64,000 nt of DNA from Mesorhizobium sp. NZP2077 (GTDB lineage: Bacteria; Pseudomonadota; Alphaproteobacteria; Rhizobiales; Rhizobiaceae), in NCBI RefSeq assembly GCF_013170805.1, contig NZ_CP051293.1, forward strand, positions 4,594,001-4,658,000, read 5' to 3'. Within the stretch, counting starts at the first letter, position 1, and the number at the start of each line of letters is the position of its first letter. Of the stretch, positions 34,967 to 44,876 are shown one piece after another. The translations under genes and the position numbers were made by a program. Below the pieces are notes generated by a model. That model was not told the DNA's origin. It searched no databases and worked only from the letters and a program-made list of their open reading frames with translations.

Positions 34967-35082
34967 GTCCACAGCCATCGCAGCCGGTCGCCCTTGCCAA
35001 GTCCAAGGGTTTCCAGTTAATTCCGCGCGCATTCCCCTGTTTTTGTGCACGCGGCCTTCGCGTGCTGCGGAGTGCGCGAAAA

Positions 35083-35583
35083 ATGTCCCTTCCCGAAAAA
35101 GCCTTCCCGGTCTCCTGGGACCAGTTCCATCGTGACGCCCGTGCGCTTTCCTGGCGGCTTTCCGGCGCCAACAAGGGACAATGGCGAGCGATCGTCTGCA
35201 TCACCCGCGGTGGACTGGTCCCCGCGGCGATCATTGCGCGCGAGCTTGGCATCCGCATCATCGAGACGGTCTGCGTCGCCTCCTATCATGACTACACCAG
35301 CCAGGGGCAGTTGCAGGTGCTGAAGGAAATCACGCCCGCGCTGCTCGCAGACGATGGCGCCGGCGTGCTGATCATCGACGACCTGACCGACACCGGCAAG
35401 ACCGCCGGCATCGTGCGCGCGATGATGCCCAAGGCGCATTTCGCCACCGTCTACGCCAAGCCGAAAGGCCGCCCGCTGGTTGATACTTTTGTCACCGAGG
35501 TCAGCCAGGACACCTGGATCTATTTCCCCTGGGACATGGGATTCACCTACCAGAAGCCGATCGCCGACGACCACGCCGGCTGA
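35083..35583 (+). CDS. gpt: Xanthine phosphoribosyltransferase
   Basis: A 166-aa type I PRTase: PRPP loop [11 protein letters not shown] (about residues 104-114), [17 protein letters not shown] and the C-terminal Gpt motif [11 protein letters not shown]. Converts xanthine (and guanine) plus PRPP to XMP/GMP in purine salvage. GGAG upstream of the ATG at 35083. Length is normal for the family. Confidence 0.93.
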   Translation: MSLPEKAFPVSWDQFHRDARALSWRLSGANKGQWRAIVCITRGGLVPAAIIARELGIRIIETVCVASYHDYTSQGQLQVLKEITPALLADDGAGVLIIDDLTDTGKTAGIVRAMMPKAHFATVYAKPKGRPLVDTFVTEVSQDTWIYFPWDMGFTYQKPIADDHAG

Positions 35584-35794
35584 TTCGCAACAGGCCGCAT
35601 TTTTCCAGTTAAGCCGCCACCGACGACAATATTTGCTTCCGCGGACGGATCTGTGGGGCAAGATATCCTGTGAAATCGATCTCGATTGGCGGAAATCAGC
35701 CAGCCTGACCAAAGTTTTTACTTTTATTGGTCATAATTAGCCGTAAGATTCGTGAGGCGGCAAATGATTCTGGAGGCTGGGGCTAGCTTCTCCG

Positions 35795-36283
35795 ATGTTG
35801 ACGAGGCCAACGACGCACAACCATCTGGCTGAAAGGGTCCGGCGACTCTTCGGCACCGCGCCGTGCCGTCTGCAGGTTGCCGCGCTGCCGTGGCGCGACA
35901 CCGGGAATGGCGTCGAGATCATGCTGATCACCAGCCGTGATACCGGCCGCTGGGTGTTGCCGAAAGGCTGGCCAGAGGCCAGGGAGCCACTCTGCGAGGC
36001 GGCGGCGCGCGAGGCCGGCGAGGAAGCCGGGTTGCGCGGAAACATTTCCCATCTCGAAGCCGGCCGTTATTTCTATGCCAAGGTTCTGGGCTCCGGCGAA
36101 GAAGTGCCTTGCGAGGTGCTGGTGTTTCCGCTGGAAGTCGACAAGATCGCCGATCGCTGGAAGGAAAAGCGCGCCCGCACCCGCAAATGGGTCAATTCGA
36201 GCGAAGCGGTGCGCATGGTCAATGAACCCGACCTTTGCCAGATCATCGCCTATTTCTGCGCCGACCCGCACAGATTCTCCTAA
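35795..36283 (+). CDS. NUDIX hydrolase
   Basis: A 162-aa protein with a NUDIX box in LPKGWPEAREPLCEAAAREAGEEAGL (REAGEEAG, about residues 53-78). The overall size and the RWVLPKGW start resemble diphosphoinositol/diadenosine polyphosphate hydrolase-like NUDIX proteins of rhizobia; substrate unproven. Confidence 0.9.
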   Translation: MLTRPTTHNHLAERVRRLFGTAPCRLQVAALPWRDTGNGVEIMLITSRDTGRWVLPKGWPEAREPLCEAAAREAGEEAGLRGNISHLEAGRYFYAKVLGSGEEVPCEVLVFPLEVDKIADRWKEKRARTRKWVNSSEAVRMVNEPDLCQIIAYFCADPHRFS

Positions 36284-36391
36284 GCTGCATCTTTCGCGTG
36301 CTCTATGGCGGATTCACAACCATGTGATGTAGCGCATGAATGGTTTGCTAATTTTTCTTCGCTAAGAATTGGCCAATCTGGCGATTGACCG

Positions 36392-36703
36392 ATGGCGAAC
36401 TTTGTAGACCCACTTAAGCAAGACCCCGACGGCCCTAAGCGCGAGCACCGTCCACGCGTGCTCAAGGGCGGTTCCGTCATCACCGGCATTCAAAACTCGG
36501 AAGTCGCCGTTACGCTGCGCAATCAGCATGCGGGCGGCGCCGAATTGAAAGTTCCGCTGGAGTCGCGGGTTCCCGATCGTTTCCTTCTTTATGTACCGCT
36601 CGATGGCGTCGCCTATCGCTGCGAGGTCCGCTGGCGTCGCAACGATCGGATCGGGGTCCAGTTCACCGGCACCGAGCCCAAGCCGAAGCTGCATTACGGC
36701 TGA
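36392..36703 (+). CDS. PilZ-domain protein
   Basis: A 103-aa protein with REHRPRVLK near residue 20 (PilZ RxxxR) and the beta-barrel LESRVPDRFLLYVPLDGVAYRCEVRWRRNDRIGVQF. The (D/N)xSxxG motif is replaced by NQHAGG, so c-di-GMP binding is uncertain. Stand-alone PilZ proteins of this size are common in rhizobia. Confidence 0.83.
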   Translation: MANFVDPLKQDPDGPKREHRPRVLKGGSVITGIQNSEVAVTLRNQHAGGAELKVPLESRVPDRFLLYVPLDGVAYRCEVRWRRNDRIGVQFTGTEPKPKLHYG

Positions 36704-36801
36704 TATCCGACCGGATTGCTCCCGGCAGATGCCTCCGATCGTCCGCTGCTCGCAAATCCGCCGCCCGAAACGATAATCGCAGCGGCGCATTTCTATCCCC
36801 G

Positions 36802-36810
36802 TTATCCACA
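36802..36810 (+). promoter_or_regulatory. Consensus DnaA box
   Basis: TTATCCACA matches the DnaA 9-mer consensus exactly. It lies about 540 bp before nrdJ and 58 bp upstream of a candidate promoter. DnaA regulates nrd genes in other bacteria; a single box alone is weak evidence. Confidence 0.5.
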
Positions 36811-36859
36811 TGTGTGACACACAAGATGTTGGGGTCACAAAAGCTACGCAAACGAATCC

Positions 36860-36889
36860 TTGACGGCGCAAAACGAGTCGCCTTTTATA
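36860..36889 (+). promoter_or_regulatory. Sigma-70-like promoter
   Basis: TTGACG (36860-36865) and TTTATA (36884-36889) separated by 18 bp. Plausible for nrdJ with a long leader. Confidence 0.4.
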
Positions 36890-37066
36890 GGCCGTGCGCT
36901 CCTGTTGAGAGTGCGACCGGAAAGTTCTGAGCCCGGTCTTTTTCCCGGATTATGTGCGTTTTTGCCCGCATTTCCGCCTGTTTACGAGGCCGGCGGAAGC
37001 GTTGGGATTGTGGGGTGGCGGGGCGACGAAAGGGAGAATTGTCGGACTGGAATAAATTGTCTGTTA

Positions 37067-37082
37067 ATACTATATTTAGTGT
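37067..37082 (+). promoter_or_regulatory. NrdR box upstream of nrdJ
   Basis: ATACTATATTTAGTGT matches the NrdR consensus acaCwATATaTwGtgt at 14 of 16 positions. NrdR represses ribonucleotide reductase genes when dATP is high. Only one good box is visible; a partner 31-32 bp away, the usual arrangement, is not convincing here. Confidence 0.75.
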
Positions 37083-37344
37083 TTGCAGGTAGGTTCGACG
37101 CTAGATAGTGTGAATTTCCCTCGAGTGAGGGAATCGAAAAAATCAGATTTGAGGGACCCGCGGAGTTCCCCGGCGCGTTGTGACAGAGGCTTCCTAAGGA
37201 GCCCAGGTACAAGTGCTGGGGGGAGATCGCGAAATGGAGAGCCGGCCGTTTTCGAACGCCGGCAGACGGCGGACATGCGCGTTTCGCATTGGGGGCAGAA
37301 ATCCCTGGGGAAAAGCGCTATATATAGACAAAAGGACCGGACCA

Positions 37345-40300
37345 ATGCGCATCGAGCGTCGCTTCACCAAGGCAGGCCAATCAGCTTATGCGGAGATCGA
37401 ATTCCGCAAGGCCCTGTCCGAGATCAAGAATCCGGATGGCTCGGTGGTGTTCCGTCTCGACAACATCGATGTGCCGGCGCAGTTCTCCCAGGTGGCCGCC
37501 GACATCCTGGCGCAGAAATATTTCCGCAAGGCCGGTGTGCCCGCGCGGCTGAAGAAGGTCGAGGAGAACGACGTCCCCTCCTTCCTGTGGCGCTCCGTCG
37601 CCGACGAGGCCGAGCTTGCCAAGCTGCCGGAAGGGGAGCGCTACGGCTCCGAGATCGATGCCCGCCAGGTATTCGACCGGCTGGCTGGCACCTGGACCTA
37701 CTGGGGCTGGAAGGGCGGCTACTTCAAGACGTCGGAGGAAGACGCGCGCGCTTTCCGCGATGAACTTGCCTATATGCTGGCCACCCAGCGCGTCGCACCG
37801 AATTCGCCGCAATGGTTCAACACCGGCCTGCACTGGGCCTACGGTATCGACGGACCGAGCCAGGGTCACTTCTATGTCGACCCCTTCACCGGCAAGCTGA
37901 CCAAGTCGAAATCCTCCTACGAGCATCCGCAGCCGCATGCCTGCTTCATCCAGGGCGTTCAGGACGACCTCGTCAACGAGGGCGGCATCATGGATCTGTG
38001 GGTGCGTGAAGCGCGCCTGTTCAAATACGGATCCGGCACCGGCTCGAACTTCTCGCTGCTGCGCGGCGAAGGCGAAAAGCTGTCCGGCGGCGGCCGTTCG
38101 TCCGGCCTGATGAGCTTCCTCAAGATCGGCGACCGCGCCGCTGGCGCCATAAAGTCGGGCGGCACGACGCGCCGCGCCGCGAAAATGGTCATCGTCGACG
38201 CCGACCATCCCGATATCGAGGAATTCATCGACTGGAAGGTCAATGAAGAGCAGAAGGTCGCCTCGCTGGTGACCGGCTCCAAGATCGTCAAGAAGCATCT
38301 TGAGCTGATCATGAAAGCCTGCGTCAATTGCGAAGGCAATGGCGACGATTGCTTCGACCCGGCCATCAACACGGCGCTGAAGCGCGAGATCAAGGCGGCC
38401 AAGAAGGACGCGGTGCCGGAGAACTACATCTACCGCGTCATCCAGTTCGCCAAGCAGGGCTACACCTCGATGTCGTTCAAGACCTACGACACCGACTGGG
38501 ATTCGGACGCCTACCTGACGGTTTCGGGCCAGAACTCCAACAATTCGGTGTCGCTGAAGGACAATTTCCTGCGCGCCGTCGAGCAGGACGCCGACTGGCA
38601 CCTGACCGCCCGCAAGGACGGCAAGGTGCTGAAGACGCTGAAGGCGCGGGATCTCTGGGAAAAGATCGGCTACGCCGCCTGGGCATCGGCGGACCCGGGC
38701 CTGCACTTCAACACGACGATGAACGACTGGCACACCTGCGCTTCTGCCGGTGCGATCCGGGCCTCCAACCCGTGCTCGGAATACATGTTCCTCGACGACA
38801 CCGCCTGCAACCTCGCCTCGATCAATCTGCTGCCTTACCGCAATGCCGACGGCACGATCGATATCGCTGCCTACGAGCACACGGTGCGGCTGTGGACCAT
38901 CGTGCTCGAAATCTCGGTCATGATGGCGCAGTTCCCGTCGAAGGAGATCGCCAAGCAGTCCTACGAATACCGCACGCTCGGCCTCGGCTACGCCAACATC
39001 GGCGGCCTGCTGATGACCTCGGGCATACCGTATGACTCGGACGAGGGCCGTGCCATCTGCGCAGCACTTACCGCGATCATGACCGGCATGGCCTATGCCA
39101 CGTCGGCCGAGATGGCCGCCGAGCTCGGCGCCTTCGCCGACTACGACCGCAACGCCCAGAACATGCTGCGCGTCATGCGCAACCATCGCCGTGCCGCCTA
39201 TGGCGAGAAGCAGGGCTATGAGAAGCTCGCCGTCAACCCGGTGCCGCTGGTCGCCTCCGACCTCAAGCAGCAGGCGCTTGTCGAGCATGCGAAAGCCGCC
39301 TGGGACCGCGCCATCGAGCTTGGCGAGGAGCACGGCTACCGCAATGCGCAGGCGACCGTCATCGCGCCGACCGGCACGATCGGTCTGGTCATGGATTGCG
39401 ACACCACCGGCATCGAGCCCGACTTCGCGCTGGTGAAGTTCAAGAAGCTCGCCGGCGGCGGCTACTTCAAGATCATCAACCGCGCCGTGCCGGAAGCGCT
39501 GCGCACGCTCGGCTATTCCGAGAGCCAGCTCGCCGAGATCGAGGCCTATGCGGTCGGCCACGGCAATCTCAACCAGGCGCCGGCAATCAACCCCGGCTCG
39601 CTCAAGGCGAAAGGCTTCACCGACGAGAAGATCGCGGCGCTCAATGCCGCGCTGAAGTCGGCCTTCGACATCAAGTTCGTCTTCAACCAGTGGACGCTCG
39701 GCGCCGACTGGGTGAAGGAGACCTTCGGCTTCACCGACGAGCAGCTCAACGACTTCTCGTTCGAGATCCTGCCGGCGCTGGGCTTCTCCCGGAAGGACAT
39801 CGAAGCCGCCAACATCCATGTCTGCGGTGCGATGACGCTGGAAGGCGCGCCCTTCCTCAAGGCCGAACACCTCGCCGTGTTCGACTGCGCCAGCCCCTGC
39901 GGCAAGATCGGCAAGCGTTCGCTTTCGATCAACAGCCACATCCAGATGATGGCGGCGGCACAGCCCTTCATCTCCGGCGCCATCTCCAAGACCATCAACA
40001 TGCCCAACGATGCGACGGTGGAAGACGCCAAGGGCGCCTACATGCTGTCGTGGAAGCTGGCGCTGAAGGCCAACGCGCTCTATCGCGACGGCTCGAAGCT
40101 GTCGCAGCCGCTGAATTCCTCGCTGCTCGCCGATGGCGAGGAGGATGAGGACGATGCGGTCGAGCAGCTGATCGCGGCCCCAGCTGCGGCGCGTGCTGCG
40201 CAGATCACCGAGCGGATCGTCGAGCGCATCATCGAACGCGTGTCGCGCGAGCAGGAAAAGCTGCCCGGCCGCCGCAAGGGTTATACGCAGAAGGCCAAGA

Positions 40301-41121
40301 TCGGTGGCAACACCATCTTCCTGCGCACCGGCGAATATGATGATGGCCGCCTCGGCGAGATCTTCATCGACATGAACAAGGAGGGTGCCACACTGCGTGG
40401 CCTTCTCAACAACTTCGCCATCGCGATCTCGCTCGGCCTGCAATACGGCGTACCGCTCGACGAATATGTGCACGCCTTCACCTTCACCAAGTTCGAGCCG
40501 GCGGGCATGGTGCAGGGCAATGACGCCATCAAGAGCGCGACGTCGATCCTCGACTACGTATTCCGCGAACTCGCGATCTCCTATCTCGGCCGCAACGACC
40601 TCGCCCATGTCGACCAGTCGGACTTTTCCAACACCGCACTTGGCCGCAACATCAGCGAAGGCAAGACCGACGCCGTCTCCAAGGGTCTGACCCGTGGTTC
40701 GCCGGTGAAGCTGGTGTCGAGGGCAATCGGCAACGAGCCGAAGGGCTTTGCCGGCTCCACCCCCCCTGCCCGCTCGGCGCCGACCGCCTTCTCCGGCTCC
40801 AACGTGCTGGCGTTGAAGCCCGCCAGCGACGAAGCAGTCGCCTACAAGCGCGATTATGAGGACCGCGCCAAGGAACTGGCCGAAGACATCGCCTTCGAGG
40901 AAGCGGCGGGCGCGGCTTCCGACACCACGGCGGCACTGTTCACCGACGCCGCGGCCAATGAAGCGGCCGAAGCGAAGAAACTCGCCGCCGACCGCCGCGC
41001 CAGGTCACTGCTGCAAGGCTACACCGGCAATTCCTGCTCCGAGTGCCAGAATTTCACCATGGTGCGGAACGGGACCTGCGAGAAGTGCGATACGTGCGGC
41101 GCCACGAGCGGGTGCAGCTGA
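37345..41121 (+). CDS. nrdJ: Vitamin B12-dependent ribonucleoside-diphosphate reductase
   Basis: Class II ribonucleotide reductase (1,258 aa), reducing ribonucleotides with adenosylcobalamin. Seen: [42 protein letters not shown], the central [19 protein letters not shown] active-site region, [11 protein letters not shown], and the C-terminal redox Cys pairs CSECQNF and [15 protein letters not shown] precedes ATG 37345. The long antisense frame here is a by-product of the codon pattern. An AIPR gene begins 10 bp after the stop. Confidence 0.96.
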   Translation: MRIERRFTKAGQSAYAEIEFRKALSEIKNPDGSVVFRLDNIDVPAQFSQVAADILAQKYFRKAGVPARLKKVEENDVPSFLWRSVADEAELAKLPEGERYGSEIDARQVFDRLAGTWTYWGWKGGYFKTSEEDARAFRDELAYMLATQRVAPNSPQWFNTGLHWAYGIDGPSQGHFYVDPFTGKLTKSKSSYEHPQPHACFIQGVQDDLVNEGGIMDLWVREARLFKYGSGTGSNFSLLRGEGEKLSGGGRSSGLMSFLKIGDRAAGAIKSGGTTRRAAKMVIVDADHPDIEEFIDWKVNEEQKVASLVTGSKIVKKHLELIMKACVNCEGNGDDCFDPAINTALKREIKAAKKDAVPENYIYRVIQFAKQGYTSMSFKTYDTDWDSDAYLTVSGQNSNNSVSLKDNFLRAVEQDADWHLTARKDGKVLKTLKARDLWEKIGYAAWASADPGLHFNTTMNDWHTCASAGAIRASNPCSEYMFLDDTACNLASINLLPYRNADGTIDIAAYEHTVRLWTIVLEISVMMAQFPSKEIAKQSYEYRTLGLGYANIGGLLMTSGIPYDSDEGRAICAALTAIMTGMAYATSAEMAAELGAFADYDRNAQNMLRVMRNHRRAAYGEKQGYEKLAVNPVPLVASDLKQQALVEHAKAAWDRAIELGEEHGYRNAQATVIAPTGTIGLVMDCDTTGIEPDFALVKFKKLAGGGYFKIINRAVPEALRTLGYSESQLAEIEAYAVGHGNLNQAPAINPGSLKAKGFTDEKIAALNAALKSAFDIKFVFNQWTLGADWVKETFGFTDEQLNDFSFEILPALGFSRKDIEAANIHVCGAMTLEGAPFLKAEHLAVFDCASPCGKIGKRSLSINSHIQMMAAAQPFISGAISKTINMPNDATVEDAKGAYMLSWKLALKANALYRDGSKLSQPLNSSLLADGEEDEDDAVEQLIAAPAAARAAQITERIVERIIERVSREQEKLPGRRKGYTQKAKIGGNTIFLRTGEYDDGRLGEIFIDMNKEGATLRGLLNNFAIAISLGLQYGVPLDEYVHAFTFTKFEPAGMVQGNDAIKSATSILDYVFRELAISYLGRNDLAHVDQSDFSNTALGRNISEGKTDAVSKGLTRGSPVKLVSRAIGNEPKGFAGSTPPARSAPTAFSGSNVLALKPASDEAVAYKRDYEDRAKELAEDIAFEEAAGAASDTTAALFTDAAANEAAEAKKLAADRRARSLLQGYTGNSCSECQNFTMVRNGTCEKCDTCGATSGCS

Positions 41122-41131
41122 GGGGATTTGA

Positions 41132-41509
41132 TTGAGCCCAAAAGTCGTAAATGCAACGACGCCGACAATCCTAGATTTCGGCGTCGTTGAAAGCGGCATA
41201 CGGGAACGTGAGAGCGCCAGCGTCTCGCGCAGCGATGCATTCACTAGACTTGCTCTAGAAACTGTCTTTGGGTTACCTCAACCAGAGGTCGATGAGTATA
41301 TCGTTGACGGCTTTGATGATCGCGGCATCGATATTGTCTATATCGACCACGACAATCGTGTAATAAATATCGGATCATGCAAGACGGTTGTCTCATATAA
41401 AAATTCTCGGAAGAATTTCCCTGGCGACGAAATTGATAAAATAATCTCTTTTGTTGAAGACCTCGTTCTTAATCGCGAGGATATGCTTAAAACATGCAAC
41501 GGCCCTCTA
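41132..41509 (+). pseudogene. AIPR-type phage-resistance gene, fragment 1 (N-terminus)
   Basis: TTG start with AGGGG upstream, 10 bp after nrdJ. The 126 codons encode the N-terminal nuclease-like part of an AIPR protein: GFDDRGIDIVYIDHD followed by VINIGSCKT resembles the GID..(Q/S)xK layout of PD-(D/E)xK folds. The frame then runs ...TCNGPL into the inserted IS630. The protein continues at 44190. Confidence 0.86.
41508..41509 (+). repeat. TA target duplication, left copy
   Basis: TA at 41508-41509 and at 44188-44189, flanking the nested IS630/IS110 insertion. IS630/Tc1 elements insert at TA and duplicate it. Confidence 0.85.
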
Positions 41510-42655
41510 GTGGATTGATCGAGACAAAAGAGTCCGATGTTGGATTCCCATCTGTTTTCGCATGTGCGACGATCGGGCATGCGCACCGGTATTACATTTG
41601 ACGTCACTGCCGCCGACAGGATCCAGCTCGAAGCCATCGTGGCAAAGCACGGTTCGCCGCAGAAGCATGCGTGGCGGGCGAAGATCATTCTGATGAGCGA
41701 TGACGGCTTGGGAACCGTGACCATTATGCAGGCTACCGGCAAATCGAAGACCTGCGTGTGGCGATGGCAGGAGCGTTTTATGGCCGAAGGCGTGGATGGC
41801 CTTTTGCGCGACAAGAGCCGCCCGCCAGGCATTGCGCCACTCGATCCCGAACTGGTCGATCAGGTGATCGCGCTGACGCTGGAAACGCCCAAGCAAGAGG
41901 CCACACACTGGACCGTTCGCGCGATGGCAAAGGCGGTGGGGATCGCGGCCTCTTCGGTCGTCAAGATATGGCACGAGCATGGTCTTGCACCGCACCGCTG
42001 GCGCAGCTTCAAACTGTCGAATGACAAGGCCTTTGCCGAGAAACTGCACGATGTCGTTGGGCTCTACGTCTCGCCGCCGGCCCATGCCATTGTTCTTTCC
42101 GTCGATGAAAAGAGCCAGATCCAGGCGCTGGACCGCACCCAGCCAGGACTTCCGTTAAAGAAGGGGCGGGGTGGCACGATGACCCATGATTACAAGCGCC
42201 ACGGAACCACCACCCTGTTTGCTGCCCTCAATGTTCTCGACGGCTCGGTGATCGGCCGCAACATGCAGCGACACCGGCATCAGGAGTTCATCCGTTTCCT
42301 CAACGTGATTGAGGCGCAACTGCCGAAGGATAAGGCAGTCCACGTCATTCTCGACAACTACGCGACCCATAAGCAGCCGAAGGTCCGCGCCTGGCTGGCA
42401 AGACATCCGCGATGGACCTTCCACTTCGTTCCAACATCATGTTCATGGCTCAACGCTGTCGAGGGCTTCTTCGCCAAACTGACACGACGTAGACTGAAAC
42501 ACGGTGTCTTCCACTCCGTCGTCGATCTGCAGGCGGCAATCAACCGCTTCATGACTGAGCACAATCACGAACCCCGGCCATTCGTCTGGAAAGCAGACCC
42601 CGATGAGATCATTGCAGCCGTCAAACGCGGGCACCAAGCGTTGGAATCAATCCAC
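41510..42655 (+). mobile_element. IS630-family insertion sequence
   Basis: 1,146 bp bounded by inverted ends GTGGATTGAT (41510-41519) and ATCAATCCAC (42646-42655). It carries one transposase gene. The left end abuts the TA target directly; the right end abuts the IS110 element instead of TA. Confidence 0.88.
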
Positions 42656-42670
42656 TCTCATGATTGCTGA
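41579..42670 (+). CDS. IS630-family transposase
   Basis: About 363 aa from ATG 41579. HTH region (TGKSKTCVWRWQERF) and a DDE core: VDEKSQIQALDRT (Asp), ILDNYATHK (Asp) and WLNAVEGFFAKL (Glu). In an element flanked by TA the frame would stop at CAC-TAG made by the target duplication. Here the adjoining IS110 end replaces it, so the protein runs four residues into that element before TGA at 42668. Confidence 0.92.
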   Translation: MRTGITFDVTAADRIQLEAIVAKHGSPQKHAWRAKIILMSDDGLGTVTIMQATGKSKTCVWRWQERFMAEGVDGLLRDKSRPPGIAPLDPELVDQVIALTLETPKQEATHWTVRAMAKAVGIAASSVVKIWHEHGLAPHRWRSFKLSNDKAFAEKLHDVVGLYVSPPAHAIVLSVDEKSQIQALDRTQPGLPLKKGRGGTMTHDYKRHGTTTLFAALNVLDGSVIGRNMQRHRHQEFIRFLNVIEAQLPKDKAVHVILDNYATHKQPKVRAWLARHPRWTFHFVPTSCSWLNAVEGFFAKLTRRRLKHGVFHSVVDLQAAINRFMTEHNHEPRPFVWKADPDEIIAAVKRGHQALESIHSHDC

Positions 42671-42964
42671 CAATGGCCTTTGACATAAGCTGCGGCCCGC
42701 CGATCCGGATCGGCGGTCGAGGCACTTGTACGGCGGATATGAGGTGCAAGAGGCGGGACTTGAACGTCGGTCAACAATCTCTCATCCGCGGGTCGGGCCG
42801 CATGACCTGGTTTCGTTTGGGGCTGCCTCTGTCTAGGTGGCGAGCGTCGAGGCTCATAGTGGAGACGAGGGCTCCCCGGCATTGTCCCGCCTCCAGCGCC
42901 GCATATCGCGCCGAGGCTGATCCTGTGTTGTGGTCTCCTCTGCTGGCTGTCTGTCAAATAGTGG
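42670..42964 (-). ncRNA. Candidate guide (bridge/seek) RNA region of the IS110 element
   Basis: The 295 bp after the transposase stop are non-coding. IS1111-group elements encode their guide RNA in this 3' flank. A 20-bp palindrome (42697-42716) lies inside. The minus strand contains TCCACTA (42864-42858), which fits the IS630 end plus TA, and ATGAGAG (42785-42779), which fits this element's own left end across the core. Each match is only 7 nt and could be chance. Confidence 0.35.
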
Positions 42965-44080
42965 TCACGCCGTCTTTGGCGCGGATTGAACCGTGCAGGC
43001 GATCGACCAGATGAAGCCCACCATCTCGCGTGCGATGGCGACATTGACGACGTTCGCATTCTTGCCGCGCGCGCTCAGCCGACGATATCGGGTGCACAGT
43101 CGAACTTGCGCTTTCCACCCGATATCGCGAACGACTTTCGGCAGCGCCTCGATCCGGTCGACCTTGTGCCGGCCGATGCGCGCTCTCATCCGGTAAGCCC
43201 AGGCGCCTTCGACCAGCGCGCGCCGGGCATGAGTGTTGCCGGTCTTGGTGATGCCGCCGCGCCAGACGGTCTCACCACTCGATTGTTCTCCGGGGACCAG
43301 GCCAAAATAGGCCATGAGCTGGCGTGGGTTTGAGAAGCGTGTGAAGTCACCGACCTCCGCGACCAGCACCACGGCATTAATCAGCGCGATGCCGCGCATC
43401 GCCTGCAAGGCGTCAACGACCGGGCGCTGGTTCCATTCCGGGAGCAGGCTGAGTATCTGTTCCTCGACCTGCTGCAGGCGCCGTTCCGCATCCATGACAG
43501 CATCGACGTAGTCCTGAAATGCGATCTGCTGAGCGGGATGGTCGAAGGCCAATGTCGAAAGCCATCGCCGGTAAGCCTTTCGCCAGGCCGTCCCGCGCTC
43601 ATGCTTGCGCCCGTGACGCAGCAGAAATCCTTGAAGATGTTGGCGCGCTCGCGTCACCACCTGTCGCACGACGCTGCGCAACCGGATCAGGTCGCGCATG
43701 GCTTCATGATCGGCGTCGGGCACCCAGACTGGGGTCAACTCTCCGGCCCGATGAAGGCGGGCGAGCATGGTGGCGTCGCGACGGTTCGTCTTCACCCGAT
43801 CGCCAGGCTTCCGCGGAATCAGCGATGGCGCCACCACGTCGCACCGATGGCCGAGGCGCGTGAGTTGGCGATGAACGCCATAGCCGCACGGGCCGGCCTC
43901 ATAACAAAACGCCAGTGGCTTGCCGGACCGCCTGAGACGATCGCACAGCTTGCTGATGGTATCAGCATCATTGGCAATCTCGCCGAGATATTCCACCGAG
44001 CCGGAGCGTCCGCTCTCCGCCACCGCGACTGAGATCCGTTCCTTGTGAATATCCAAACCGACAAATCTGATATGGTCCAT
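42965..44080 (-). CDS. IS110-family transposase
   Basis: A 371-aa protein with the N-terminal RuvC-like DEDD domain (VGLDIHKERI, YEAGPCGYG, KTNRRDA) and the C-terminal Tnp domain with the serine motif GLVPGEQSSGETVWRGGITKTGN. IS110 transposases recombine DNA with an RNA guide rather than by DDE chemistry. The frame is intact, so the element may still be active. Confidence 0.93.
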   Translation of the reverse strand: MDHIRFVGLDIHKERISVAVAESGRSGSVEYLGEIANDADTISKLCDRLRRSGKPLAFCYEAGPCGYGVHRQLTRLGHRCDVVAPSLIPRKPGDRVKTNRRDATMLARLHRAGELTPVWVPDADHEAMRDLIRLRSVVRQVVTRARQHLQGFLLRHGRKHERGTAWRKAYRRWLSTLAFDHPAQQIAFQDYVDAVMDAERRLQQVEEQILSLLPEWNQRPVVDALQAMRGIALINAVVLVAEVGDFTRFSNPRQLMAYFGLVPGEQSSGETVWRGGITKTGNTHARRALVEGAWAYRMRARIGRHKVDRIEALPKVVRDIGWKAQVRLCTRYRRLSARGKNANVVNVAIAREMVGFIWSIACTVQSAPKTA

Positions 44081-44189
44081 ATGGCCCGTCTCCTATGCAT
44101 GAGGCTCTGCGCCGGCCAGCCGGCTTAACCCTCGTACCGTTGCATATCGGATGACGGGCCGCCCTCAGGCCCAGCAATCATAGGGACTA

Positions 44190-44876
44190 GCTGCAAAAGT
44201 TAGGGAAATATGGGATATCTTTGCGGAAGAGAGCTATCGGATTTCGGTTCATCTCTTTTCAAACCAAGCCACCCTTCAAAAAGATGCTCACAACCGACTA
44301 GTTGAAGCTCTGAGCCGTCACGAAATTGCGCTGTTCGAATACGGATTGTTCGAGCTATCTCATGGTGTCGTAAAGGCCACTAAGCCTCGGTTCAAAAAGA
44401 AGATTATTCCGTCAGATGATGCCGCGTTCAGCGTAAAAGAGGCCAACAAGCGGGCTGTCATGCTGAAGGTCTCGTTGAAGGAACTGACTCAGTTTCTCAG
44501 CGCAGAAAACGAAACATTCGATGAGCGATTAATCTGGCAAAACGTTCGATATTTCCTCGGCCTCGATAATGAGGTCAATCGGGAAATCCGCGAAACATTG
44601 CTGTCCGGGCAGGCGAGCGATTTTTGGTTCTTGAACTCCGGTCTTACAATCGTTTGCGAACAGATAGTTTCAGTAGCGAATGGCCGACACCCTATAACGA
44701 TGGTAAACCCTCAGATTGTGAATGGCTGCCAAACCGCGACTGTCATTCATGCGGTTTCGACCGGAACCATGGCCGACCTAGACAATGGCTATGTCCATGT
44801 GAAAATTATCGAAACAAACGATAGTACATTTATCGAGCGGGTTGCCCTCGCAAGCAACACGCAGAGCCGCATCCTA
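44190..44876 (+). pseudogene. AIPR-type phage-resistance gene, fragment 2 (AIPR core)
   Basis: 229 codons open at both ends, starting AAKVREIWDIF. They contain the AIPR domain signature: WQNVRYFLGLDNEVNREIRETLL, FWFLNSGLTIVCEQIV and NPQIVNGCQTATVIH, then ASNTQSRIL at the IS701 border. The frame joins exactly to fragments 1 and 3 once the IS elements and one copy of each duplicated target are removed. Confidence 0.88.

Larger units (their letters stand above)
36704..37344. other. nrdJ upstream region
   Basis: About 640 bp. It carries a DnaA-type box (36802-36810), a sigma-70-like promoter (36860-36889), an NrdR box (37067-37082) and a 260-nt leader. A short frame at 36860-37108 has no protein character. 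I find no cobalamin riboswitch. Confidence 0.7.
42656..44187 (-). mobile_element. IS110-family (IS1111-type) element inserted at the IS630 right end
   Basis: 1,532 bp. Subterminal inverted repeats ATGATTGCTG (42660-42669) and CAGCAATCAT (44172-44181) lie 4 and 6 bp inside the ends, the mark of the IS1111 group. The junctions read CCACT|CTC and GGGACT|AGC, sharing a CT that would be the recombination core, and no target duplication is visible. The transposase is on the minus strand with a long non-coding 3' flank. Confidence 0.83.

Noticed and set aside
36860..37108. 82-codon frame before nrdJ
   Set aside because: No start signal or family, and it lies over the promoter and NrdR box.
37096..37111. 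Second NrdR box
   Set aside because: Only 11 of 16 positions match and the 29-bp spacing to the first box is not the usual 31-32 bp.
37083..37344. Cobalamin riboswitch in the nrdJ leader
   Set aside because: No B12 box or matching stem pattern found; the leader is short and lacks the conserved core.
37381..40608. Very long minus-strand open frame opposite nrdJ
   Set aside because: It is the mirror of a high-GC gene with strong third-position bias; its translation has no family and nrdJ on the plus strand is unmistakable.
42755..42760. GGGACT as right donor guide of the IS110 RNA
   Set aside because: It matches the right end in the same strand sense as the left match, whereas the two guides should pair with opposite strands; 6 nt is also too short.
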